A stretch of 30,716 bases of DNA from positions 1-30,716 of the IMG/VR virus record IMGVR_UViG_3300042466_000501. One strand, given 5' to 3'. Of this stretch, positions 24,063 through 30,716 are shown piece after piece (within the stretch, counting starts at the first letter, position 1; each line of letters begins with the position of its first letter). Source of the stretch: a virus. The translations under genes and the position numbers were made by a program. The notes under the pieces were generated by a model. The model had not been told where the DNA came from and ran no database searches. It saw only the letters and a program-made list of their open reading frames with translations.

Positions 24063-26104
24063 TATAGTGCTCTTCCTTTAATATCTTTATTTGGGTACTT
24101 AACTTCAAAAACACAAGGGTCTAATGATGGATAAATCATCTTATCTTTAGTTGCTTGGTCTATATTATATTTGTTTGTAGAATAATTTCCATCTCCACCA
24201 CATAGATTATATATCTTAACCGATGGAACACTCATAACACCTTCTACATTTGCAAGAATTAATTCTATTTCTGATAAATTTATTGGTTTATTAAATGTCC
24301 AATTATCTATATTAAAATAATCTTGCAATGCTAATAAACAATTTGCTACTACTTCATTTTTGTTATAGTTAGAATAACATATTACTTCAAAATCACATCC
24401 AATATTTACAATAAATCCATTTAATAAATTTACAGAATCGGTCATTAAACGATACTCACCTAAATAAGTTTTAAGATTTTGTTTAACTGCATTATTTAAA
24501 TTTGTAAGTTTTTTATTTTCATCGTATCCTAATATATACATATTTATTGCAAATGGATTATTTACTTCCGATATTGCAGAACGTTTTTGTGAAAGATATT
24601 TGACTAATTCTTTTTGAACTTCCGATTGTGGTTTATCTTTTAAACCGTCAACTAATCCAACGAATTCCGAAATATATTTTGGATTTGCCAAAATTGATGA
24701 TGGCGAATTATTATCAACTTCACCATCGGGTGATACATATACTTTTGCAATACTACCATATTTTTCTGGCATAGATAATGCTCTAACAATATAATCTTGT
24801 CTTGTTACTGCTCTATTTTGAGAACCAAATGTTCCTAACGCGTTTTGTCTTATTTCTTCAATTGATTCACTACCTCTACCACCAACCGCAGGTTCTAAGT
24901 TCTCAACTGCTATTGTATTTTTTGTATCATTATAAGAATTTATTAAATTAGTTGGAATTGATAATAAGTCTTCTTCAAATTGTATGTTAGTAATTGTAGT
25001 TAAATCACCAGTATTTACATTTGATTGAATTCCACCACCCGTTAAGTATTTAACTAAAAGGGTTTTACCTGCTGGTGATATTCCAAATGTATTTGTTTTT
25101 AAAAAATTAGATGGGTCTATTCCTTGATTTAATCTTTGAATAGTATTTGCCAATCCTAATCCTATATTTTTTGTATTTGGTAATATTTGTTCATCCGTTA
25201 AACCACTACCTCCACCATTTCCAAATTGTAAATCCATAGTATTATCCGAATTTACTTTTACTGAAAATCTACGAGGTACTTTTTGTACTTCCAATATATA
25301 AGGAACTGAACCAGAAAATTCACTTAAATCGGAATTATATGATATGTTTGGTTTTTCAACAAAAACACTTTCCTGTGCCAAATATGGAACTTCATACCAT
25401 ATTTCGTTTGTATTAGATTCAATGACAGATGTTATACCTATAATATTTAAATCGGATAATGTTTTAGATGGGTAATCCACATCCGATTGGTCAAACGAAA
25501 CTGATGTAGTAGATTCTCTTGCGGATATTGCTTTAACTGTTTTGCTAATTAAATATCTAGTAGGATTACCAAATTCATCTCTTTCAAATACACTAACCGA
25601 ATTACTTCCGGTTTGTGAAAAATTAACTACATCCGTAGTTCTAAATGTTACATTTCCATTTGTTGTTGAAGAAATCTCCATTCCTTCTTTTATTGTTAAA
25701 TAAAATCTACTATCTGGTAAATAATTAGAACCACCTCCATCCGTTTCAAAAACAGATGGAACTAATTGGTAAACTGTCATTGTAGTTACCGCAGGTGTTG
25801 TTACTTTTGGTTTATACCCTATTGATTGTGCTAATGATATAACGTTTTTACGTTCAGTAGCATACGCCAACATTGATTCTTTTAATTGAACATCTTGATA
25901 AAAAGATAAAATATCACCAATAGCAGCCGCGTGTTCAACAAACACCATACCAGGCGATGCTTCGTTAAAGTCGGAATAGGTATTTGGAAAATACGTTTTG
26001 GTATAATCTATTAAGTTTTGCTTTAAGGTTGCAAAATCTTTACCAAGATAATTTATCTTTTTATTATCATTTCCCCAATTCTTATCTAAAGGTTTAATTG
26101 CCAT
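24062..26104 (-). CDS. Baseplate wedge protein gp6-like (baseplate J family)
   Basis: This 680-residue protein is near the length of T4 gp6 (660). Residues about 44-75 (FNEASPGMVFVEHAAAIGDI, SFYQDVQ) match the conserved N-terminal region of gp6/baseplate J proteins. The middle carries the typical block GGRGSESIEEIRQNALGTFG, SQNRAVTRQDYIVRALS. The C-terminal part includes INLSEIELILANVEGVMSVP. gp6 dimers form the ring of the wedge that holds the baseplate together and changes shape on contraction. It follows the gp25-like gene with a 2-nt gap and ends with a TAATG overlap to the DNRLRE gene, the usual gp25-gp6 order. Confidence is high. Confidence 0.9.
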   Translation of the reverse strand: MAIKPLDKNWGNDNKKINYLGKDFATLKQNLIDYTKTYFPNTYSDFNEASPGMVFVEHAAAIGDILSFYQDVQLKESMLAYATERKNVISLAQSIGYKPKVTTPAVTTMTVYQLVPSVFETDGGGSNYLPDSRFYLTIKEGMEISSTTNGNVTFRTTDVVNFSQTGSNSVSVFERDEFGNPTRYLISKTVKAISARESTTSVSFDQSDVDYPSKTLSDLNIIGITSVIESNTNEIWYEVPYLAQESVFVEKPNISYNSDLSEFSGSVPYILEVQKVPRRFSVKVNSDNTMDLQFGNGGGSGLTDEQILPNTKNIGLGLANTIQRLNQGIDPSNFLKTNTFGISPAGKTLLVKYLTGGGIQSNVNTGDLTTITNIQFEEDLLSIPTNLINSYNDTKNTIAVENLEPAVGGRGSESIEEIRQNALGTFGSQNRAVTRQDYIVRALSMPEKYGSIAKVYVSPDGEVDNNSPSSILANPKYISEFVGLVDGLKDKPQSEVQKELVKYLSQKRSAISEVNNPFAINMYILGYDENKKLTNLNNAVKQNLKTYLGEYRLMTDSVNLLNGFIVNIGCDFEVICYSNYNKNEVVANCLLALQDYFNIDNWTFNKPINLSEIELILANVEGVMSVPSVKIYNLCGGDGNYSTNKYNIDQATKDKMIYPSLDPCVFEVKYPNKDIKGRAL

Positions 26105-26106
26105 TA

Positions 26107-26544
26107 TTAATTATTTACATTTATTTGTACTGATTCCGAAAGATTTGGGTTTGATTTTAATGAAAATTTAATGTCCAAAGCTATTTTATGATTATCTATA
26201 TCATTTTCATCATAATCAAATATAATAGTATCTATATTCAAATATGGCAACCAAATTGAAACTGCATCTACAATTGAATTTTCTATACTTGTTTCTATTA
26301 ATACCCCATCCGATGGTTCAAATAATACTCTCCAAACATCACAACCAAATTCAGGTTGCATTAACCTTTCTCCTTTTCTAGTTAAAATAAGATTTTTTAA
26401 ATTATCTTTAGCTTGAGTTAATGTAGTAAAATTGGTTGCAAATATACCATTGGAATCGGAGCTTCTATTAATTCCAATTCCAAGTACTTTGTAATCGTTT
26501 TCTGCTAAATCTACTACATTAACCTTACCAAGCTCTATTGCCAT
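26107..26544 (-). CDS. Baseplate wedge protein gp25-like (GPW_gp25)
   Basis: A 145-residue protein whose middle (residues 49-77, LKNLILTRKGERLMQPEFGC then DVWRVLFEP) is the signature of the GPW/gp25 family, present in contractile tails and related injection systems. It helps start tail-sheath assembly and joins the wedge to the sheath. The family was once linked to lysozyme, but no catalytic residues are apparent here. It overlaps the preceding gene by one base (TAATG) and is followed 2 nt later by the gp6-like gene, the order seen in T4-like phages. Confidence 0.92.
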   Translation of the reverse strand: MAIELGKVNVVDLAENDYKVLGIGINRSSDSNGIFATNFTTLTQAKDNLKNLILTRKGERLMQPEFGCDVWRVLFEPSDGVLIETSIENSIVDAVSIWLPYLNIDTIIFDYDENDIDNHKIALDIKFSLKSNPNLSESVQINVNN

Positions 26545-27086
26545 TATTTAAATCTTTTTACTAATTCTGAATAATCTCTTGTCAATGCTTTTATTGTTGC
26601 ATCTTGCAACCCATCGCCAGTTGATTCCATTTGTTGTGGGATATTTTGAGGAGATTCAATTCCTCTATAATCCATAGTTTCCCAACCTTCTTCATCCACA
26701 CTCATTTGTGGTTGTAACATATCTAATACACTTCCACCACTTCCACCACCTTCTGCTCTTTGTGCAGCAGTAAACGGTTGAGTCATATTAAGAATTTCGT
26801 TTAATGCGGAATTCTTTGTGTATTCTTTTTGAGTTGGTTGTACTCTGTGTTGTTGTGGTACAGATACTCTGCTTTTTTGTAAAGCAGCACTTGCCGCAGC
26901 AAATGGGTCTGTAGTTGTAATTGCCTCCTTTAATGTAGGAGTTTGTGGTTTTCTGTTAGAATTTAATGTAACTGCACCGGATTTAACCAACTTAGTTATT
27001 TCAGAAATAACTTGTTGTCTAACCTGTGTTTTAACTTCATTCTTAACCACTTCTTTAATAAGTGATAATAAAATGTCTGATTTCAT
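26544..27086 (-). CDS. Hypothetical baseplate-region protein (180 aa), helical N-terminus and low-complexity middle
   Basis: Residues 1-35 are a helix with hydrophobic spacing (ILLSLIKEVVKNEVKTQV). A flexible part rich in Pro, Gln, Ser and Thr follows, then a Gly-rich stretch (EGGGSGGSVLDML near 112-124), and a short helix at the end (KALTRDYSELVKRFK). Helical peptides on flexible linkers suggest an adapter or chaperone of the baseplate. No family was recognised. It precedes gp25 with a one-base overlap and begins its own late-type unit (motif at 27110-27119). Confidence 0.7.
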   Translation of the reverse strand: MKSDILLSLIKEVVKNEVKTQVRQQVISEITKLVKSGAVTLNSNRKPQTPTLKEAITTTDPFAAASAALQKSRVSVPQQHRVQPTQKEYTKNSALNEILNMTQPFTAAQRAEGGGSGGSVLDMLQPQMSVDEEGWETMDYRGIESPQNIPQQMESTGDGLQDATIKALTRDYSELVKRFK

Positions 27087-27109
27087 AATAAAAATGTATT
27101 CGTTATGTT

Positions 27110-27119
27110 AATAAATATA
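27110..27119 (-). promoter_or_regulatory. Probable late promoter motif (TATATTTATT) before the baseplate genes
   Basis: TATATTTATT on the minus strand lies in the 45-nt gap and ends 23 nt before the ATG at 27086. It is a degenerate form of the GATATTTATA motif. It would drive the 180-aa gene, gp25, gp6 and the following virion genes. Confidence 0.42.
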
Positions 27120-27131
27120 ATAAGTTTAAAT

Positions 27132-28205
27132 TTATCCACCTGCATTAATATACGATTCATTAGGTGGTGCGGGTTTTGAGCCTATTAGGTTAGCCGTTTC
27201 ATCTTCTGTGGCTATTAAAGAGTCTTTTACATTTTTTTCAATATCAGATGTTTGTAATTTACCACCTTCTACCAATCCACCTGCGACATCTGTTATTACT
27301 TGTGCTACTACTTCATTAACACCAATTTCTTTTCCAAGAATTACATCTTCTATAGCCTTAGAAACAGCTATTTCCCCCAAAGCTATTAAATTATCTTTTG
27401 TAGCAATTTCATCTACAATGCTTTTTATATTCTTTTTTAAAGTATTTTTTAATTTTTGAGTTAAACTTGAACCAGAACCAATTGCAACAGGATTTACAAA
27501 GTAACCAATCCATGGTAATACTCCAGGCGCAGGTGGAGCGGGTGGGGGGTATTGTGCAAGACACGTTATTATTCCTGTTAATGTTAATAAATGTAATGCA
27601 GCACTTGCAATAAAATTTAATAAAAATGGTTGAACGTTTCCCATTGCAGGTATTTGAATTGGAGTCCATATTCCAGGTGTAACATTCAATCCAACTATAG
27701 TTTGTATATTTTTTATAGTTCCAATACAAGGTATAGATGGTGTTTCATATATTGTAGTAAAAGCAGGTGTCCAATATGCTTGAATCGCAGGACCAATATC
27801 TCTCAATAAATCACCATTTTTACTTACAGATTGTGCTTGCATTATACCTAATAGTGTAGCCAACATCAATGGTTTATTTCCCCACATAATAGGCATCCCT
27901 CCTATTATAGTTTTTCCTCCACGTACTGCCTTATCATACTCATCTGTTAAACTTTTTGCAAATGAATAATTATCAAATATATTAGTTAAAGTTTCCGCTT
28001 CATCTGCATCTGGGTCTGATGCAACAATAACTTTTCTAGCAATTTTACTGACCTTTTTACGAACAACTACTCTTTCCATATCAAGAGCCATAGCTATATA
28101 AAAATCCGTCCAAGAATCATGAGGAGTTCCTCCGAATATTCTTTCCTTTATAGTATCTCCTACTTGATTGGCTGCAAAACTGCCAATGGCTGATGCAATA
28201 CCCAT
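27132..28205 (-). CDS. Hypothetical virion-region protein (357 aa) with hydrophobic segment
   Basis: The protein begins MGIASAIGSFAANQVGDTIK. It has a basic patch near 49-58 (RKKVSKIARK), a helix-rich part up to about 150, a strongly hydrophobic stretch at about 194-217 (FLLNFIASAALHLLTLTGII), a proline run at 220-227 (PPPAPPAP) and a helical C-terminal half (NLIALGEIAVSKAIEDVILG). The hydrophobic segment could be a membrane-active region or a buried hub helix. I do not recognise the family. It starts 1 nt after the stop of the spike gene, so it is co-translated with it, which favours a baseplate-hub role. Confidence 0.7.
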   Translation of the reverse strand: MGIASAIGSFAANQVGDTIKERIFGGTPHDSWTDFYIAMALDMERVVVRKKVSKIARKVIVASDPDADEAETLTNIFDNYSFAKSLTDEYDKAVRGGKTIIGGMPIMWGNKPLMLATLLGIMQAQSVSKNGDLLRDIGPAIQAYWTPAFTTIYETPSIPCIGTIKNIQTIVGLNVTPGIWTPIQIPAMGNVQPFLLNFIASAALHLLTLTGIITCLAQYPPPAPPAPGVLPWIGYFVNPVAIGSGSSLTQKLKNTLKKNIKSIVDEIATKDNLIALGEIAVSKAIEDVILGKEIGVNEVVAQVITDVAGGLVEGGKLQTSDIEKNVKDSLIATEDETANLIGSKPAPPNESYINAGG

Positions 28206-28206
28206 T

Positions 28207-29415
28207 TTATTTACTTAAAAAATTGGTGGAAGATAATAGTTTGTTTAACTTAGATTGTACCGTAGTGAATTCGGAATTGTTGATAGGGCCTGGTGGCATT
28301 CCATAATCGGTTGGTCCAGATGGTGTCCAATATGTTTGATTTAAAATTGCAGATATTAATTCAGTTAATATTTCAATTAACTCTCCCCCTAATACCATAT
28401 TTTGTACGGAAGCACCCGCTGCACCTGCTCCACTATTTTTACCTAAAAATACTTTACCACTATTTGAATTTAAAAATATTTGATTACCACCAGCGGATTC
28501 GATAGTTACATTGCCAGATGAATGTAAATGAATTGGTTTTGCAGCATCAACAGTAAATGTACCATCTGTTATGATACCAGTACTACCTTTACCGAATATA
28601 ATAAATTCTTTTGCTTTAGCAGATAATACAATTCTATCCGAATTTATAAATAATTGGTCTCCACTAAAATCGGATGGGTATCCACCAAATGCGGTTTTTC
28701 CTTGTTTAATAGTTTCTTTAAATGGAACTTTTGTTTTACCGGATACAATATAAACAGATGTTCCATCTTTATTAATGTCTTCATCAACCATTTCACCAAT
28801 TTTTTTATTATCGTGCTCTGGGTTTTGTTTATTACGAATGAATATACCCGGATAAGATTTACCATCCGAAGATAGAAAAAATTCTGATAAACGTATTGTA
28901 TTACCAACTCTACCACTTAAAATAGTATCACCATCTTTTGGTTTTAAAAATTTAATCTTTTCATTTTTTTTGTATGCGTTATTATCACTATTTGGTTTTG
29001 GATTTGGCTTCGTTTGACCTCCCGCATTTGCTGTTTGTGTGTATTCTTTTCCACTTGTATTAGAACCAACTACGGTTACATCTTCTGGTATAGTAGCTAT
29101 ATATGTAAGGTAATCTCTTCTATAATTTGAATATGGGGTATTAGTGTATGGCATCCAAAATGTTTGATTTGCAATTTTGAATACTACAACCGTTTCACCT
29201 TTAATTGGAAATGTAAAATTATTTTTATCAAATGGAAATGCATAATCAGTTTCAACACTAGTTTCTGCTAAATATGTTATAGCACCATACATTCTAGCAT
29301 CCTTATCGGAAAACTTTGGTTGTGAATTATATATAGAAATGTTATCAACTTCTTTTTTTAAAAAATCTGTATTCGTTGGATATACGTTCTCAACTGTTGC
29401 TAAAAAAGTTTCCAT
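28207..29415 (-). CDS. Baseplate hub/spike protein, gp5-like with OB-fold and beta-helix
   Basis: This 402-residue protein has the architecture of a gp5/VgrG-type central spike. Residues 1 to about 110 form an OB-fold-like barrel (FLATVENVYP, FTFPIKGETVVVFKI, TFWMPYT). A linker is followed by a second conserved part (GDTILSGRVGNTIRLSEFF at 162-180). Short strand repeats around 255-335 (LFINSDRIVLSAKAKEFIIF, IHLHSSGNVTIESAGGNQIF, VFLGKNSG) look like the triple beta-helix of the spike. C-terminal helices (ELIEILTELISAILNQTY) and a short tail follow. T4 gp5 has 575 residues with a lysozyme domain between OB-fold and helix; no lysozyme domain is visible here. It overlaps the 134-aa gene by one base (TAATG). 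Confidence 0.85.
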   Translation of the reverse strand: METFLATVENVYPTNTDFLKKEVDNISIYNSQPKFSDKDARMYGAITYLAETSVETDYAFPFDKNNFTFPIKGETVVVFKIANQTFWMPYTNTPYSNYRRDYLTYIATIPEDVTVVGSNTSGKEYTQTANAGGQTKPNPKPNSDNNAYKKNEKIKFLKPKDGDTILSGRVGNTIRLSEFFLSSDGKSYPGIFIRNKQNPEHDNKKIGEMVDEDINKDGTSVYIVSGKTKVPFKETIKQGKTAFGGYPSDFSGDQLFINSDRIVLSAKAKEFIIFGKGSTGIITDGTFTVDAAKPIHLHSSGNVTIESAGGNQIFLNSNSGKVFLGKNSGAGAAGASVQNMVLGGELIEILTELISAILNQTYWTPSGPTDYGMPPGPINNSEFTTVQSKLNKLLSSTNFLSK

Positions 29416-29819
29416 TATAATTTAGTTTTTATATCTTCTATTTCGACTTGAATATCTAATAACTTTTCATCATTCTTTTTATCAATCTCATTAACAGTAT
29501 CTTCTAATTCCGTTAATAATTGTGCCTTTTCATGTTCACTCAACCACCCATCTTCACCGATACCCTTTGCTTCGGCTGCTGCTAATCTTTGTGCAATGGT
29601 TGCCAATTTAATTAAATGGTCATCATTTTTAATAGATGAATCAATTAAATCTCTAATAATAGGTGCAAGTACCGTTGCTTCACCTACATTACGAATCAAC
29701 TTACGAAGAGATTCAATCATATCCGATATATTCTTCTTTTTTACTTGTTGATTTTCGTAAATATCTTTAAATAGTGATGATAAATTTTTACCATCAAATA
29801 ACTGAAATTCAGATGCCAT
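29415..29819 (-). CDS. Small helical protein (134 aa) upstream of the spike gene
   Basis: Begins MASEFQLFDGKNLSSLFKDI and is almost entirely helical and charged, with KKKNISDMIESLRKLIRN, a middle AQRLAAAEAKGIGEDGWLSE and a long C-terminal helix rich in Glu, Asp and Lys. I recognise no named family, though the FQLFDGKNL start is reminiscent of small proteins beside baseplate genes in marine T4-like phages. It may be a structural or assembly helper for the spike. It follows the carbamoyltransferase gene after 21 nt and its stop overlaps the spike ATG (TAATG). Confidence 0.72.
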   Translation of the reverse strand: MASEFQLFDGKNLSSLFKDIYENQQVKKKNISDMIESLRKLIRNVGEATVLAPIIRDLIDSSIKNDDHLIKLATIAQRLAAAEAKGIGEDGWLSEHEKAQLLTELEDTVNEIDKKNDEKLLDIQVEIEDIKTKL

Positions 29820-29840
29820 ATTATATTCTTTTACTAATAA

Positions 29841-30716
29841 TTATTTACTAATCAAATAATTCTCTATTATAAGATAATCCATTTCTGAATTTAAGAAAGT
29901 CCAGATTGCTTTCTTTGGGTCATTTGTTACTGTGTGCCCTCTTAAATTGAATGATGTGTTTAACAAAATGGGAGTACCACTTACTTTTTCGAATTCTTTT
30001 AATAAATCGTAGTATTTTTCGTTTTGTTCTCTTCTAACTGTATGTATCCTTGCTGATTTATCTACATGGGTTACAGATGGTATTTTTTTAAAATCACTAA
30101 CCTTAACTACTTGATTCATATAAGGAACTTCACTTTCTGAAATAAAATATGTTTGATAATCTTCAACCGTAACAGATGGAGCAAATGGTCTAAACATTTC
30201 TCTTTTCTTTACAACTTTATTTATCTTATCTCTAATATCTGATATATGTGGATTAGCTAATATAGAACGATTACCTAATGCTCTTGCACCAAATTCAGTT
30301 CTACCTTGAAACCAACCAACAATTGAACCATTGTTAATCATTTGTGCAGTTTCTCTTAATATTTCCGAATCAGATAACTTACGAACAACAATATCATCTA
30401 AATTTTCTCTAATTGCGAGTTGTATATCGTAATCGGTATAAGATGGACCTAAATATGGAGATATATTATTACCACCTTCTACTTTTTGGTGAGCAAGTAT
30501 ATCATGCCAATAGTATAAACAGGCTCCAATAGCAGAACCTGCATCTGATGGTGCATATGGAATCCATACGTTCTGTATTTCGGTGTTTGCTTTGATTTTG
30601 CCGTTAGCAGTTCCATTATATGCACAACCACCACCCAACACTAAATTTCGTTTGTCAGTACCCTTACATTCGTTTCTTATTAAGAAGTATAATTGAGATT
30701 CGTACCATTGTTGTAA
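29841..30716 (-). CDS. Carbamoyltransferase (NodU/CmcH-like), 5' end cut by window edge
   Basis: The frame stays open to the window edge, giving 292 visible residues; a GTG at 30639-30641 is internal (RNLVLGGGCAYNGTANGKI continues the family's glycine loop). The visible part covers the end of the ASKHA-like first domain and the C-terminal domain: GWFQGRTEFGARALGNRSIL, then FRPFAPSVTVEDYQTYF, and GTPILLNTSFNLRGHTV with a short tail. These are the conserved blocks of NodU/TobZ carbamoyltransferases, which move a carbamoyl group from carbamoyl phosphate, via carbamoyl adenylate, to a sugar hydroxyl. It lies upstream of the virion genes, in the same direction, with a 21-nt gap. The substrate is unknown: a phage glycan, a modified nucleobase or a host surface sugar. 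Confidence 0.9.
   Translation of the reverse strand, partial: LQQWYESQLYFLIRNECKGTDKRNLVLGGGCAYNGTANGKIKANTEIQNVWIPYAPSDAGSAIGACLYYWHDILAHQKVEGGNNISPYLGPSYTDYDIQLAIRENLDDIVVRKLSDSEILRETAQMINNGSIVGWFQGRTEFGARALGNRSILANPHISDIRDKINKVVKKREMFRPFAPSVTVEDYQTYFISESEVPYMNQVVKVSDFKKIPSVTHVDKSARIHTVRREQNEKYYDLLKEFEKVSGTPILLNTSFNLRGHTVTNDPKKAIWTFLNSEMDYLIIENYLISK

Noticed and set aside
30639-30641. GTG as the start of the carbamoyltransferase
   Set aside because: The frame stays open to the window edge and the residues before it (RNLVLGGG) continue the family's conserved glycine loop, so the gene is cut by the window.
1-30716. tRNA genes, insertion sequences and attachment sites
   Set aside because: No cloverleaf-like segment, transposase or terminal inverted repeat was seen; nearly all bases are covered by tightly packed coding genes.

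Overview
The window is part of the genome of a tailed double-stranded DNA phage with a contractile, T4-like tail. The T4-type markers are a gp25-like wedge protein, a gp6/baseplate-J-like wedge protein, a gp5-like OB-fold hub/spike protein and gp46/gp47-type recombination nuclease domains. The DNA is very AT-rich. Starts are not preceded by Shine-Dalgarno sequences. Two promoters match the Bacteroidota form (TTG or TTTG, 20 bp, TAnnTTTG). Together these suggest a host in the Bacteroidota, perhaps an aquatic flavobacterium; the host is an inference. All genes but one read on the minus strand, so gene order is given from high to low coordinates.

Region 30716-12319 is the virion module. It starts with a carbamoyltransferase cut by the window edge. 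Next come a small helical protein, the gp5-like spike, two unknown proteins, gp25, gp6, a DNRLRE-like fibrous protein, a coiled-coil plus Ig-like protein and a protein with a Pro/Lys linker. Then come a 1646-residue baseplate/tail protein with a LamG-like domain and five 19-residue repeats, a 207-residue structural protein, and two proteins sharing a C-terminal domain, separated by an intrinsic terminator.

Region 12292-7008 is a nucleic-acid island between tail genes. It holds two small unknown genes, a T7-type endonuclease I (junction resolvase), a zinc-finger/TOPRIM primase, and a single 1052-residue protein fusing Mre11/SbcD (gp47) to Rad50/SbcC (gp46). The only plus-strand gene, a 56-residue ribbon-helix-helix-like protein, converges on the fusion gene and is preceded by a 14-bp direct repeat with 20-bp period.

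Region 6920-1 starts with a 1158-residue fibre ending in a peptidase S74 chaperone domain. It is followed by a tightly packed cassette: GT-B glycosyltransferase, SAM methyltransferase, GT-A (DDD motif) glycosyltransferase, a 59-residue protein, and a GT7-type galactosyltransferase cut by the window edge. Many junctions are ATGA or TAATG overlaps.

Two promoter classes are visible. A GATATTTATA-like motif lies just upstream of six genes that have an intergenic gap, mostly structural ones (probable late promoter). Host-type promoters precede the primase and the methyltransferase (probable early or constitutive expression). No tRNA, CRISPR array, insertion sequence or attachment site was recognised, and no gene-free stretch longer than 300 bases exists.
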